Shown in pieces: positions 1-10,998 of a stretch of DNA of 25,484 bases (position 1 is the stretch's first letter; each line of letters opens with the position of its first letter). The translations under genes and the position numbers were made by a program. The notes under the pieces were generated by a model. That model saw nothing but the letters and a program-made list of their open reading frames with translations. It was not told where the DNA came from and did not search any database. The DNA comes from Apostichopus parvimensis (lineage: Eukaryota; Echinodermata; Holothuroidea; Aspidochirotida; Stichopodidae): positions 5,435 through 30,918 of the forward strand of contig KN884413.1 of NCBI GenBank assembly GCA_000934455.1, read 5' to 3'.

Positions 1-1060
1 AAAAGAACAGTGTTGTGTCTTTCAATATTAATAAAACTCTGTTGGAGAAGGGCTAGTTTTTGTCTCTTTATTTCTGTAATAATGGTTGAGTACCCCTGAT
101 AGACTGTGCGGTCTGTTCCTAACAGGTCATTTAGTTAACTGCACCTTGTTCCAACCACTTGAATGGCACACAGTACCCTCTTTTGCAAGAAATTTGCAGC
201 TAGTTTTGATATCAAAAGAACAGTGTTTTGTCTTAGTATGTTAAAAAACTCTCTGTTGGAGAAGGGCTAGTTTTTGTTTCTTTATTTCTGTATTAATGGT
301 TGAGTACCCCTGATAGAGTGTGCAGTCTGTTCCTAACAGGTCATTTAGTTAACTGCACCTTGTTCCAACCATTTGAATGGCATACAGTACCTTCTTTCGC
401 AAGAAATTTGCAGCTAGTTTTGATATCAAAATAACGGTGTTGTGTCTTTGAGAAAACTCTGTTCGAGAAGGGCTAGTTTTTGTCTCTGTATTTCTGTATT
501 AATGGTTGAGTACCCCTGATAGAATGTGCGGCCTGTTCCTAACAGGTTATTCAGTTAACTGGACTTTGTTCCAGTCACGTGTGGTGGCACACAGTACCTT
601 CTTTTCCAAGAAATTGGTGGCTAGTTTTGATAGCAAAAGAACAGTGTTGTATCTTAGTGTATGAAGAAAAACTCTCTGTTGGAGAAGGGCTAGTTTTTGT
701 CTCATTATTTCTGTAATAATGGATGAGTACCCCTGATAGAGTGTGCGGTCTGTTCCTAACAGGTCATTCAGTTAACTGGACCTTTTTCCAGCCACGTGTG
801 GTCGCACACAGTAATTTTTTAGCAAAAAAATTGGTGGCTAGTTTTGATATGAAAAGAACGGTGTTGTGTCTTACTGTTTGAAGAAACTCTCTGTTGGAGA
901 AGGGCTAGTTTTTGCCTCTCTATTTCTGTATTAATGGTTGAGTACCTCTGATAGAGTTTGCGATCTGTTCCTAACAGATTATTCAGTTAACTGGACCTTG
1001 TTCCATCCACTTGAATGGCACACAGTACCTTCTTTCGCAAGACATTTGTAGCTATAATTG
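1..1060. repeat. Satellite array 1: about 5 units of a ~214-bp tandem repeat
   Basis: The landmark GTTGGAGAAGGGCTAG (GTTCGAG in unit 3) recurs at 41, 255, 461, 678 and 893, giving spacings of 214, 206, 217 and 215 bp. The array runs off the left edge of the window. Each unit holds, in order, the landmark, TTGAGTACCCCTGATAG, CTGTTCCTAACAG (an inverted repeat with a 3-base loop), CAGTTAACTG (a 10-bp palindrome in some units), GGCACACAGTACC, and in some units the palindrome TTGATATCAA. Units 3 and 4 have a CACGTG in place of the usual CACTTGAA. A ~61-codon open stretch occurs in some units, but it starts at TTG, and 214-215 is not a multiple of three, so it does not continue between units. It is treated as non-coding. 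Confidence 0.95.
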
Positions 1061-1900
1061 TATGTTGATCATATTATGTTCATTATTTCTGATCATACTT
1101 GTCTATGGTGCTGACTGCGGTTCTAATGTCAGTTTAAAATTGCAATACTTCTAGCTACTTTTGACGACTGTTATTAGATCTCCCAGTTGTTAATTAACTG
1201 AAAATTTCACCTGTTCTGATGCTTCATTGCAAGTGAATTGGAACGACTGAACAAAATAAACTATGTAGAGAAGTAGTTGCCAAACCGATGAACCACCTTT
1301 TGATGTCTTGAAAAAGTGCACACATTTACAGCTGATCCACTCCAATTGCTGGAACAATATTGCTGGCATTTGATTTCCTGGAAGCAGACAATGGATGTAG
1401 ATTTATCACACCCTAAAGTGTGAAAGAAGGAGAGGGGGCGGGGGTGTGGGGGGGGGAGTGAGTTGAAGGGTATCTCTCGGTAACTGAACTTCAAATGTTT
1501 GGTAGCTTAACCAACTTTTGGCCATCATTCAACGATACTCGGAGAGGCAGACCATTTGGTCTTAGACGTTTTATCTGACACTGAGACCTCTGCTTCTTTT
1601 CAACCAATGTCCTGGACACAAGATGGCAGGGTGTGATAAAGCTGATGCGTTGTCTGTTTCTAGAAAATAAAAACTCAGAAATTCGCGATAGCCAGTAAGG
1701 TTCAGGTAACAACCACACACAAGATGTTTGGTTCCCCATACATGTTCAGAGGAGGATGCCGTCGAGATGTTAGTTTGAACCATGCATGATACTACAGTAG
1801 TTCTAGCTCGCCCAATGGTGGTATTGCCAGTTAAAAGCAGATAAGTTTTTGCTGTTTTAACATTTCTTTTCTAGAAAATAAAAAAATGATAAATTCTCGA
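1058..1900. repeat. Right flank of array 1, copy 1 of a duplicated spacer block
   Basis: The array stops and is followed by TGTTGATCATATTATGTTCAT and later CTTGTCTATGGTGCTG, which also follow array 2 at about 4483-4522. From about 1470 to 1860 the match to 4570-5070 is strong: ACTTCAAATGTTTGG, GGCCATCATTCAACGATA, the ATCTTAGACG / TCTTAGACG block, GATGTTTGGTTCCCCATACATG and AACCATGCATGATACTA. Bases 1117-1420 have no counterpart in the other copy. A G-rich stretch lies at 1430-1460. No coding sequence was recognised. Confidence 0.8.
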
Positions 1901-1964
1901 TAGTCAGTAAGGTTCTGACAGTGGAATCTCTGTTGTTGTTTTGAAATTTTCACTCGGGTAATGG

Positions 1965-2295
1965 CACCACCACACAAGGTGTTCAGTTAAACCAAGAGAT
2001 GTAACATTCTGATAATCAAATTTCTGTTGGTGTTTATGAATTTTCAATCGGGTAAGGGCGCATCAGCAAAAGGTGTTCAGTAAACCAAGAGATGTAACGT
2101 TCTGACATTCCAATTTCTGTTGGTGTGTTTGAATTTTCACTTTAGTAAGGGGATGAGCACCACCACATAAGTTGCTCAGTTAAACCAAGTGATGCTACAT
2201 TCTGATAATCAAATTTTTGTCATTGTGTTTGAACTTTCAATCGGGTAAGGACACAGCAGCACAAGTTGTTCAGCTAAACCATCAAATGTTCTGAC
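1965..2295. repeat. About four diverged copies of a ~95-bp tandem repeat in spacer 1
   Basis: The motif GTTCAGTTAAACCAAGAGATGTAAC and its variants start near 1981, 2074, 2173 and 2268, spaced 93, 99 and 95 bp apart. Each is followed by a variant of TTCTGATAATCAAATTTCTG and then TCGGGTAAGG. Only one copy of this unit is present in the other spacer (about 4825-4920), so the copy number changed after the spacers separated. No gene was seen. Confidence 0.8.
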
Positions 2296-2308
2296 AATCA
2301 TATATTGG

Positions 2309-2490
2309 AAGACGGGGATTTCCGGAAATAAATGGTGGCGCTATGTCACCATCAGCTCATGTCTTTAGCGGTGGCTCAAACATGGCTGCTGGTTCCCAGT
2401 CACAGCTGACTGCAGTATGAGAACAGTACAGTAACATTAGCTGTATGCAGTGTACAATACATGTATTGATGTGTGTTATGTAAAATATGA
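2309..2490. repeat. Left flank of array 2, copy 1 of a duplicated block
   Basis: This stretch begins GACGGGGAT(TT)CCGGAAATAAATGGTGGCGCTAT. It matches 5915-6105 closely, including TCACCATCAG, GGCTCAAACATGG, GCAGTATGAGAACAGTACA, TAACATTAGCTGTAT and TGTAAAATATGA, and then leads into a 215-bp unit whose landmark is altered to TGTTGGGGTAGGGCTA. That same altered first unit begins array 3, so flank and first unit were copied together. Confidence 0.85.
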
Positions 2491-4460
2491 GAAAATACTG
2501 TGTTGGGGTAGGGCTAGTTTTTGTCTCTTTATTTCTGTATTAATGGTTGAGTACCCCTGATAGAGTGTGCGGTCTGTTCCTGACAGGTGATTCAGTTTAT
2601 CGCACTTTGTTCCAGCAACTTGAATGGCACACAGTAACTTCTTTCGCAAGAAATTGGTAGCTAGTTTTGATATCAAAAGAACAGTGTTTTGTCTTAGTAT
2701 GTTAAAAAACTCTCAGTTGGAGAAGGGCTAGTTTTTGTCTCTGTATTTCTGTATTAATGGTTGAGTACCCCTGATAGAGTGTGCGGTCTGTTCCTAACAG
2801 GTCATTCAGTTAACCGCACCTTGTTCCAGCCACCTGAGTGGCACATAGTACCCTCTTTTGCAAGAAATTGGTGGCTAGTTTTGATAGCAAAAGAACATTG
2901 TTGTGCCTTACTATATGAAAAAAACTCTCTGTTGGAGAAGGGCTAGTTTTTGTCTCTGTATTTCTGTATTAATGGTTGAGTACCCCTGATAGAGTGTGCG
3001 GTCTGTTCCTGACAGGTCATTCAGTTAACCGCACCTTGTTCCATCCACTTGAATGGCACACAGTACCTTCTTCCGCAAGAAATTGGTGGCTAGTTTTTAT
3101 AGCAAAAGAACAGTGTTGTGTGTTACTGTATGAAGAAAACTCTCTGTTGGAGAAGGGCTAGTTTTTGTCTCTTTATTTCTGTATTAATGGTTGAGTACCC
3201 CTGATAGAGTGTGCGGTCTGTTCCTGACAGGTGATTCAGTTTACCGCACTTTGTTCCAGCAACTTGAATGGCACACAGTAACTTCTTTCGCAAGAAATTG
3301 GTATCTAGTTTTGATATCAAAAGAACAGTGTTTTGTCTTAGTATGTTAAAAAACTCTCAGTTGGAGAAGGGCTAGTTTTTGTCTCTGTATTTCTGTATCA
3401 ATGGTTGAGTACCCGTGATAGAGTGTGCGGCCTGTTCCTAACAGGTCATTCAGTTAATCGCACCTTGTTCCAACCACCTGAGTGGCACACAGTACCCTCT
3501 TTTGCAAGAAATTGGTGGCTAGTTTTGATATGAAGAGAACAGTGTTGTGTCTTACTATATTAAAAAAACTCTCTGTTTGAGAAGGGCTAGTTTTTGTCTC
3601 TGTATTTCTGTATTAATGGTTGAGTACCCCTGATAGAGTGTGCGGTCTGTTCCTAACAGGTCATTCAGTTAAGCGCACCTTGTTCCAGCCACCTGAGTGG
3701 CACACAGTACCCTCTTTTGCAAGAAATTGGTGGCAAGTTTTGATAGCAAAAGAACATTGTTTTGCCTTACTATATGAAAAAAACTCTCTGTTGGAGAAGG
3801 GCTAGTTTTTTGTCTCTGTATTTCTGTATTAATGGTTGAGTACCCCTGATAGAGTGTGCGGCCTGTTCCTAACAGGTCATTCAGTTAACCGCACCTTGTT
3901 CCAGCCACCTGAGTGGCACACAGTACCCTCTTTTGCAAGAAATTGGTGGCTAGTTTTGATATGAAAAGAACAGTGTTGTGTCTTACTATATTAAAAAAAC
4001 TCTCTGTTTGAGAAGGGCTAGTTTTTGTCTCTTATTTCTGTATTAATGGTTGAGTACCCCTGATAGACTGTGCGGTCTGTTCCTAACAGGTCATTCAGTT
4101 AACTGCACCTTGTTCCATCCACTTGAATGGCACACAGTTCCTTTTTGCGAAAGAAATTTGTAGCTCGTTTTGATATGAAAAGAAGAGTGTTGTGTCTTAC
4201 TTTATGAAGAAAAACTCCTGTTGGAGAAGGGCTAGATTTTGTCTCTGTATTTCTGTATTAATGGTTGAGTACCCCTATTAGAGTGTGCGGTCTGTTCCTA
4301 ACAGGTCATTCAGTTAACTGCACCTTGTTCCATCCACTTGCATGGCACACAATACCCTCTTTCGCAAGAAATTGGTGGCTAGTTTTGATAGCAAAAGATC
4401 AGTTTTGTGACTTATTATACTAAACATACCCTCTGTTTGACACAGGCTAGTTTTTATTCT
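2491..4460. repeat. Satellite array 2: ten units of a ~215-bp tandem repeat
   Basis: Landmark positions are 2502, 2716, 2931, 3146, 3360, 3575, 3790, 4006, 4220 and 4435, so every spacing lies between 214 and 216 bp. The units are not equally related. Units 1 and 4 share rare variants (TGACAGGTGATTCAGTTT, CCAGCAACTTGAATGG). Units 2 and 6 share CCAGCCACCTGAGTGG with GATAGCAAAAGAACATTG. Units 5 and 7 share the ACTATATTAAAAAAACTC end. This suggests multi-unit duplications and unequal exchange. The last unit degenerates at about 4450 into the shared right flank. Confidence 0.95.
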
Positions 4461-4469
4461 CTTTTTTGT

Positions 4470-5085
4470 GCATTTTTAATTGTCTGTTGATCATATTATG
4501 TTCATACTTGTCTATGGTGCTGTGGGAAAGAATTGGAGGGGTAGGGGGGGGGGAGGGGAAGTGAGGAGGGAGTAGAGAGGGTATCTGTCAGTAACTGAAC
4601 TTCAAATGTTTGGCAGCCAAACCAATTTTTGGCCATCATTCAACGATACCCAGAGAGGGAGACCATTTGATCTTAGACGTTTTATCTGACACTGAGACCT
4701 CTGCTACTTTTCAACCAATGTCCTGGACACAAGATAAACTGGCAGGGTGTGATAAAGCTGATGCGTTGTCTGTCTCTAGAAAATAAAAACTCCGAAATTC
4801 CCGATAGTCAGTAAGGCTCTGCGAAACACAAGGTGTTCAGATAAACCAAGAGATGTAAGGTTTTGACAGTCCAATTTCTCTTGGTGTTACGGTGTATTGG
4901 AATTCTAAAACAGGTAAGGGCACAACCACACACAAGATGTTTGGTTCCCCATACATGCTCAGAGGAGGATGCTGTCGAGATGTTAGTTTGAACCATGCAT
5001 GATACTAGTTCTAGCTCGCCCATTGATGGTATTGCCGGTTGAAAGCAGATAAGTTTCTGCTGTTTTAACATTTGTTTTCTTGGTA
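4470..5085. repeat. Right flank of array 2, copy 2 of the duplicated spacer block
   Basis: It repeats the block seen after array 1 (TGTTGATCATATTATGTTCAT at about 4483, then 4570-5070 against 1470-1860). It is shorter by about 300 bp near the start and carries one ~95-bp unit at 4825-4920 that is absent from the equivalent position in copy 1. A poly-G run at 4541-4565 lies at the place matching the poly-G run of copy 1. The reverse strand has an 87-codon open stretch here; nothing in it was recognised, and only part of it is conserved in copy 1, so it is not called as a gene. Confidence 0.8.
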
Positions 5086-5914
5086 TATAACGTGTGTCGC
5101 TTGGGAACTAGTCTTTCAAGTTTGTTCCCTAGACTTCTGTAATCCAAATATATTCACACTTTTGTATTTTATTTTATAAAATAATCTTTGGTATCGGTGG
5201 TGTCATTAGTTGAAACTACTTTATGTGGATGAACCCGACAGACATTTTATTAGGAAATTCCGGATATTCATCGTGTGGGACCGTTACCAAAGGAATACAG
5301 CTTTTTTGAGTATATATACCAGGTTTCGACTGTTGGGACTTGGTCCTTGTTGGCCAAGTATGAAGTATCTAGGCTTAGTTTCTGAAGAAACTGAAAGTAT
5401 GAATGTTAGTTTGGATCTTAGATCAAGCTAGATTGATTGGTTTCTGCCCTCTTGCTTAAATTTATGCAAAGCTTCGTCAGTGGGAATCTTATTTTTGGTA
5501 GGCTAGAGTTATTGACAGTTACTTTGGGTATATTTGTACTTGATGATCACGTTTCCTTACTTTCAAAGAGGGTGGATGAGAAGGGGGAAGGCGGGAGGGG
5601 GGGGGGGAAGAGTTTAATATATTCAACATTTCATGTAAATTCTTGAGAACTGAATTATTCTTCAAATTTGTGTTTGAGATAAATTTGAGCTGTTTTAAAA
5701 AATAAAAATGATCAGTTGACTAATAACAAATGACTGGAAAGATGATTGCAGTACAGTCAATGTTCATGTGCCATTGGTTGAGCATTTGAAGTTTTCATTC
5801 TAATGCTGTAGTAGTTGTACATGTAGTCAATGGTGGCAGCTATCAATATTAGTTGTAAACATGTCTTTCAGCATGACCTTCACATCAGAGGCTACTAAGA
5901 AGTGACTCATAGAT
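5086..5914. other. Unique part of spacer 2, no recognised gene
   Basis: This 830-bp stretch has no counterpart in spacer 1. Open stretches of about 70 codons on the plus strand (5210-5431 and 5437-5646) have no recognisable domain and no splice signals that would link them. A short perfect inverted repeat AGTTTCTGAAGAAACT lies near 5378. A G-rich run at 5581-5611 includes GGGAGGGGGGGGGGG. Nothing functional can be supported. Confidence 0.5.
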
Positions 5915-6109
5915 AGGGGGACGGGGATCCCCGGAAATAAATGGTGGCGCTATATCACCATCAGTTAATGCCTTAGCACTGGCTCAAACATGGCCACTGG
6001 TTTCTAGTACTGTAACAGCTTACTGCAGTATGAGAACAGTACATTAACATTAGCTGTATACAGTGTACAGTACACATGTTGTGTGTAATGTAAAATATGA
6101 AAATAGTGT
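5915..6109. repeat. Left flank of array 3, copy 2 of the duplicated block
   Basis: It aligns with 2309-2490 through most of its length, with small changes (CGGGGATCCCCGG against CGGGGATTTCCGG). It ends in the same altered first repeat landmark, TGTTGGGGTAGGGCTA. The shared start at GACGGGGAT may mark the edge of the duplicated unit or of a mobile unit. Confidence 0.85.
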
Positions 6110-7480
6110 GTTGGGGTAGGGCTAATTTTTTTGCCCTGTTTTTCTGTATTAATGGATGAGTACCCCTGATAGAGTGTGCGGTCTGTTCCTAACAGGTCAT
6201 TTAGTTAACTGCACCTTGTTCCATCCACTTGAGTGGCACACAGTCCCTTCTTCGCAAGAAATTTGTGGCTAGTTTTGATATCAAAATAACGGTGTTGTGT
6301 CTTTGAGAAAACTCTGTTGGAGAAGGGCTAGTTTTTGTCTCTTTATTTCTGTATTAATGGCTGAGTACCCCTGATAGAATGTGCGGCCTGTTCCTAACAG
6401 GTCATTTAGTTAACTGCACCTTGTTCCATCCACTTGAGTTGCACACAGTCCCTTCTTTCGCGAGAATTTTGTGGCTAGTTTTGATATCAAAAGAATGGTG
6501 TTTTGGTTTTAAGAAAATTCTCTGTTGGAGAAGGGCTAGTTTTTGTCTCTTAATTTCTGTATTAATGGTTGAGTACCCCTGATAGAGTGTGCGGTCTGTT
6601 CCTTACTGGTCATTCAGTTAACCGCACCTTGTTCCCTCCCTGTGAGTGGCACACAGTACTTTCTTATGTATGAAATTTATGGTTAGTATGAAAAGAACAG
6701 TGCTGTGTCTTTATTAAAGAAAACCCTCTGTTGGAGAAGGGCTAGTTTTTGTCTCTTTATTTCTGAATTAATGGTTGAGTACTCCTGATAGAGTGTGCGG
6801 CCTGTTCCTAACAGGTCATTCAGTTAACTGGACCTTGTTCCATCCGCTTGAGTGGCACACAGTCCCTTCTTTTGCAAGAAATCTGTGGCTAGTTTTGATA
6901 TGAAAGAACAGTGTTGTGTCTTTAAGAAAACTGTTGGAGAAGTGCTAGTTTTTGTCTCTTTTTTTTCTATATTAATGGTTGAGTACCCCTGATAGAGTGT
7001 GCGGTCTGTTCCTTACTGGTCATTCAGTTAACCGCACCTTGTTCCCTCCCTGTGAGTGGCACACAGTACTTTCTTATGTATGAAATTTATGGTTAGTATG
7101 AAAAGAACAGTGCTGTGTCTTTATTAAAGACAACCCTCTGTTGGAGAAGGGCTAGTTTTTGTCTCTTTATTTCTGTATTAATGGTTGAGTACTCCTGATA
7201 GAGTGTGCGGTCTCTTCCTTACTGGTCATTCAGTTGACAGCATCTTATTTCATCCATTTGAGTGGTATAGTACTCAGTTTTTTTTCGCAAGAAATTTGTG
7301 GCTAGTTTGAAAAGAACAGTGCTGTGTCTTTAAGAAAATCCTCTGTTGGAGATGGGCAAGTTTTTTGCTTTTATTCCTGTATTTATGATTGAGTACTCCT
7401 GATAGAGTGTGCGGTTTGTTTCTAAGAGGTCATTTAGTTAACCACACCCTTGTTCCAGCCACATGAGGGTTACAAAAACC
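6106..7480. repeat. Satellite array 3: seven units of a shorter ~206-bp variant
   Basis: Landmarks fall at 6110, 6316, 6524, 6730, 6933, 7140 and 7345, so spacings are 203-208 bp, clearly shorter than array 2. The shortening lies mainly between the TTGATATCAA region and the landmark. About 6565-6800 and 6975-7210 are almost identical over roughly 230 bp at an offset of 410 bp (two units), with unusual shared variants (CTTACTGGTCATTCAG, CCCTCCCTGTGAGTGG, TCTTATGTATGAAATTTATGG). This shows recent two-unit duplication. The last unit decays near 7440-7480 at CCACATGAGGGTTAC. Confidence 0.93.
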
Positions 7481-9162
7481 CTAGTACACACACTCACAAC
7501 TACTGTAGGCCTATGCAAAATATACTCAAACCTTGCATGACAGAACCTACATCTTTCTTTCTATTTAAAACAACCACAACTTCTTCTTCTTGAAAGAACC
7601 AAAATTTCCTCCAATCATACAGATTGAGACTTTATAGTAGATCATAAACATGTTGTCCGAGGAGCGCACGGTCTTCATCGTATAAATGTTCTATGCATCT
7701 TAAATAAAAATGGATGCCCCTGGTAACCACCGATGGTAACCACCGCCGGATCGACATGCCGCCTCTGGTTGAGAAAGAGTAAACGCTGAGAACCCTAGAC
7801 AGAAATGGAGTGAAAGTCGGAAGTGTTTTGTTTGATTCTCACTTGCAAGTCTCTGCTCTCTATCCACACGTGATACTGTTCTTGATAATACTGTACATCC
7901 TGACAAGAAATGGCAGGCGTCGATCCAAACCAAGGTCCGCAGCAACCATGTATCATTTTTTCTTCAAAAACATGCTACTGTACCAATTAGCAACTAGCAG
8001 TTTTGGTATTAAACAAATGTTAATATCCTGATACTTGCAACTTTGATAAATGTCATATATGTAAACTTAGTCTGCCAGTTGTCATCAGTTGTAGTTCATA
8101 GTCAAGACTTAATTGTAAAGCATTTAGTATGATCTGTGACAGTTTCCTCGTCTATCTATGTCTGAAAGTTTAAGTCTGAAAGTTTATACTCAAAGAGCTA
8201 CTGCTGATACTGTGTCGTTAATTCTGGCGAAATAGTTCTTTGTTACAGTAAATTCACACATGCAGCGGTACCAGAGTGTGTCGCACGAACAAAGACTTCT
8301 CATTGCAATGTCGGCTGGCCCATTTTCTTGAAGGATCAGCAAACCTTACGTTCATTGCATCCTCTGGTGGTAAAAGGATATTAAATGCTTTGTTAATGTC
8401 ATCTCATTTTGATAAGCCACAGTACCAGTAGGTTAATTTCCCTGCCACGAGTACAGTAAGTCTGTACCCCACTGCGGTATGTCCATTAGACATGAAGAGT
8501 TCTTCTCCAGCAGCTTGAGATAACTTGCGGCAGATACAGGCAATTACGACAGTAAGTGGTCTTATTACAGTAGATATATACTCAACACGGCGACCCTTTC
8601 GCCACAATGAATCATTGGCAATTAGAATATTGCCAAAACACAGCGTATCAAATTATAGTCGGTCATTTCCATTTGAGGTCTTCCAAGAGAGGGAAATAAG
8701 AAAAGGTTTGGTCTGCTGTGGTGGACGTAATATAATATTAGCGAGATCATCGCCATGTGTTTATTGAAGTGGACAAACTGGTAATGGAGTTGGTTGGAGC
8801 TCTCTCAAATGGATGACTCAAGCAGTTTTGGAGCTGAAAGTTGTAATTGAACTCTCCTGCTGTACGTAGGAAATGAATGAAAAGCTGTCATTGACTGATA
8901 TTAGTTTTATCTTGTTTTGGGTGGTTGTGAAAAAGCATGACCTGATAGAAAGAGATTGTGATGAAAAAGGCCTTTAAATCTTCAAGGGTTTGGGATTTGC
9001 ATCGTTTAATAACTGGTCTTTTCCAGACAGAGAAGGTCATCTCTGAACCTGTTTTCTTGTTGATATGACTTGATATCAGTTGAAAGACATCTACTTCCCA
9101 AGTACAGTAAGAGGATGGAGACTTTGAAGTGTACAAAGTGTCTACAGCGTAAGGCTTCATCT
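7481..9162. other. Intergenic stretch, no recognised gene
   Basis: Several open stretches of 65-90 codons occur on both strands (for example 7700-7945 minus and 8525-8767 plus). None shows a known motif, composition change or convincing splice context. A 12-bp direct repeat TGGTAACCACCG lies at 7721 and 7734. Seven copies of TACAGTA/TACTGTA fall here (see findings). Confidence 0.5.
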
Positions 9163-9668
9163 TGTAGAGTAATCACTATGTAGTGAAATCACTTGTAGAG
9201 AATTCGTATTGTAGAAAAATCTCTTTGCAGTGAAATAACTACTGTATGTAGAGAAGTCACTAGTAGAGAAATTATTTGTAGAGAAATCACTTTGTAGAGA
9301 AATCCCTTTGTAGAGAAATGACTTTGTAGAGAAATGACTTTGTAGAGAAATCACTTTGTAGAGAAGTCACTATATAGAGAAATCACTTTGTAGAGAAATC
9401 ACTTTCACTTTGTAGAGAAATCACTTTGTAGAGAAATCACTATGTAGAGAATTCACTTTGAAGAAAAATCACATTGTGGAGAAATCACTTTGTAATGAAA
9501 TCACTTTGTAGAGAAATCACTTTGTAGAGAAATCACTTTGTAATGAAATCACTTTGTTGTAGAGAAATCACTTTGTAGAGAAATCACTTTGTAGAGAAGT
9601 CATTTTGTAGAGAAAACACTATGTAGAGAAATCACTTTGTAGTGTAATCACTTTTGTAGAGAAATTTC
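9163..9668. repeat. 16-bp minisatellite, roughly 30 copies of TTTGTAGAGAAATCAC
   Basis: The core from about 9270 to 9660 repeats TTTGTAGAGAAATCAC with scattered single changes (AAGTCAC, AAATGAC, TAATGAAATCAC, TTCAC). One unit carries a partial duplication (CACTTTCACTTTG at about 9400) and another has an extra TTG (about 9557). Copies at the left edge (9163-9260) are more diverged, as expected when a tandem array is homogenised in its centre. The 65-codon reverse-strand open stretch rich in S, T and F arises because three 16-bp units make 48 bases; it is a by-product of the repeat. Confidence 0.95.
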
Positions 9669-10998
9669 TTCAAATATTACATGCATTCCAGTTGGTTACT
9701 TGGGGTATACGGTATAATTTATATATCAGTACAACATATCACATCTCCATGTCAGAGAGACTAGACAACAGTGATGGCTGCAAGTTGCAGCAAAATTTTC
9801 TCTACGGCAATAATAAAGGCTTATTAACTGTCCTTGGTTTTCATCTAAAAATGGTTTGTCAGTGCTACAGTAGCTTGTCACACATTCTCAACATATACCT
9901 GTACCTTTCTTCTCTTTTACATAGCATTTAATTAGAATTCATCAGTGCTGAATTAATTGAAAGTCTAATCCCTGTATATATACACTACTATATTCTGTCA
10001 TCAGTATACAGTAGTTAGGGGAAATGTCTCTCTATAACAGTTGATGAAATATATGCGTATACCACTTTATAACTGCTAATTTGCATAGCGCAATATCCTT
10101 TCTTCACAAAGTAGTCATAAATTATTCAATTAAATCGACTGGTAAATTAATTTTGTAGAGATGTCAGCAGAATATCCTGCCTGAAGCCACCCAAGCTGAA
10201 ATTAAAATGAATATTTGGTCTCCGCTTGGAGAAACACTCAAGTAAATCCGTGTCGAAACAGTTGGACGATTTCTGCCAGGTACTGAATATCTTTTTAAGG
10301 CCGACAACATTAGGAGAAACTTGTCGGGATTAACACTGGAACAGGGAGTGCCAAGAAGACTTTCATTTCCTTCAGGCATTTGGTAGTGATTGTTCTTAAT
10401 TGAGTTATTTTCCCATTGGTGGTGACGGAAGAGCAAATGACTCATTGCAGAGAGAATCAGCGATTTCTTGATTGTCTGCTGAGGACTTTGCGATTGGGGA
10501 CTCGATTAATCGATTAATAGTGCGATATGTCGTGTGCCAGTCGCCCACTAGCCAAGCCATAGTAACTCTGTGTTTATTGAAGAATAATATGTAAAAAGAA
10601 AGGTGCCGTTGTGAAAAAGCGATGGACACTTCTGGATATTTGGTGTATTTGTTTGGCGTTATGTAACTGTCAACACCAACGAAGCAATCCTCATTGAGTG
10701 AGTGTAGTTTAATAACTGTAGAATTATGACAGCTTTATTGGCCTAAAGATTGTCGTTAGGCTGTTAAAAGAGACAAATAAAATACTGTAGCTCATTGAAG
10801 TTATTTAGAAAGTCAGAAATCTGGAAATGATCTATAAATTCAGGAATATTTGCAGGGTTTTGAAGATTGCATGGACAACTGACATCCAGAAATGACTTGA
10901 GACTTGAAATGCTATGGTCTGTTTGCCGTTTTTTATTTTTTAATTTGTGAGAAATATTTCCCGTTCATTTCTGTTTCTTTTCTTCTTTTATCTGACAG
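9669..10998. other. Intergenic stretch, no recognised gene
   Basis: Open stretches at 9692-9931 (plus) and 10164-10629 (minus) have no recognised motif. A lone minisatellite-like piece TTTTGTAGAGATGTCA lies at 10149-10164, and a short self-complementary run CGATTAATCGATTAAT lies near 10503. The last 60 bases (10940-10998) are a pyrimidine-rich tract ending in TCTGACAG, the presumed splice acceptor of the next feature. Confidence 0.5.

Noticed and set aside
2761-3805. Repeated ~61-codon open stretches in the satellite units (RVCGLFLTGHSVNRTLF... type)
   Set aside because: They start at TTG, end at TAG in the landmark GGGCTAG, and the 215-bp period is not a multiple of three. They appear and vanish with single changes between units, as expected of non-coding repeats.
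9157-9354. Ser/Thr/Phe-rich reverse-strand open stretch
   Set aside because: It is a translation of the 16-bp minisatellite (48 bases per three units) with no independent support.
9163-9668. CRISPR-like array
   Set aside because: Units are contiguous with no spacers, and the context is eukaryotic. It is a minisatellite.
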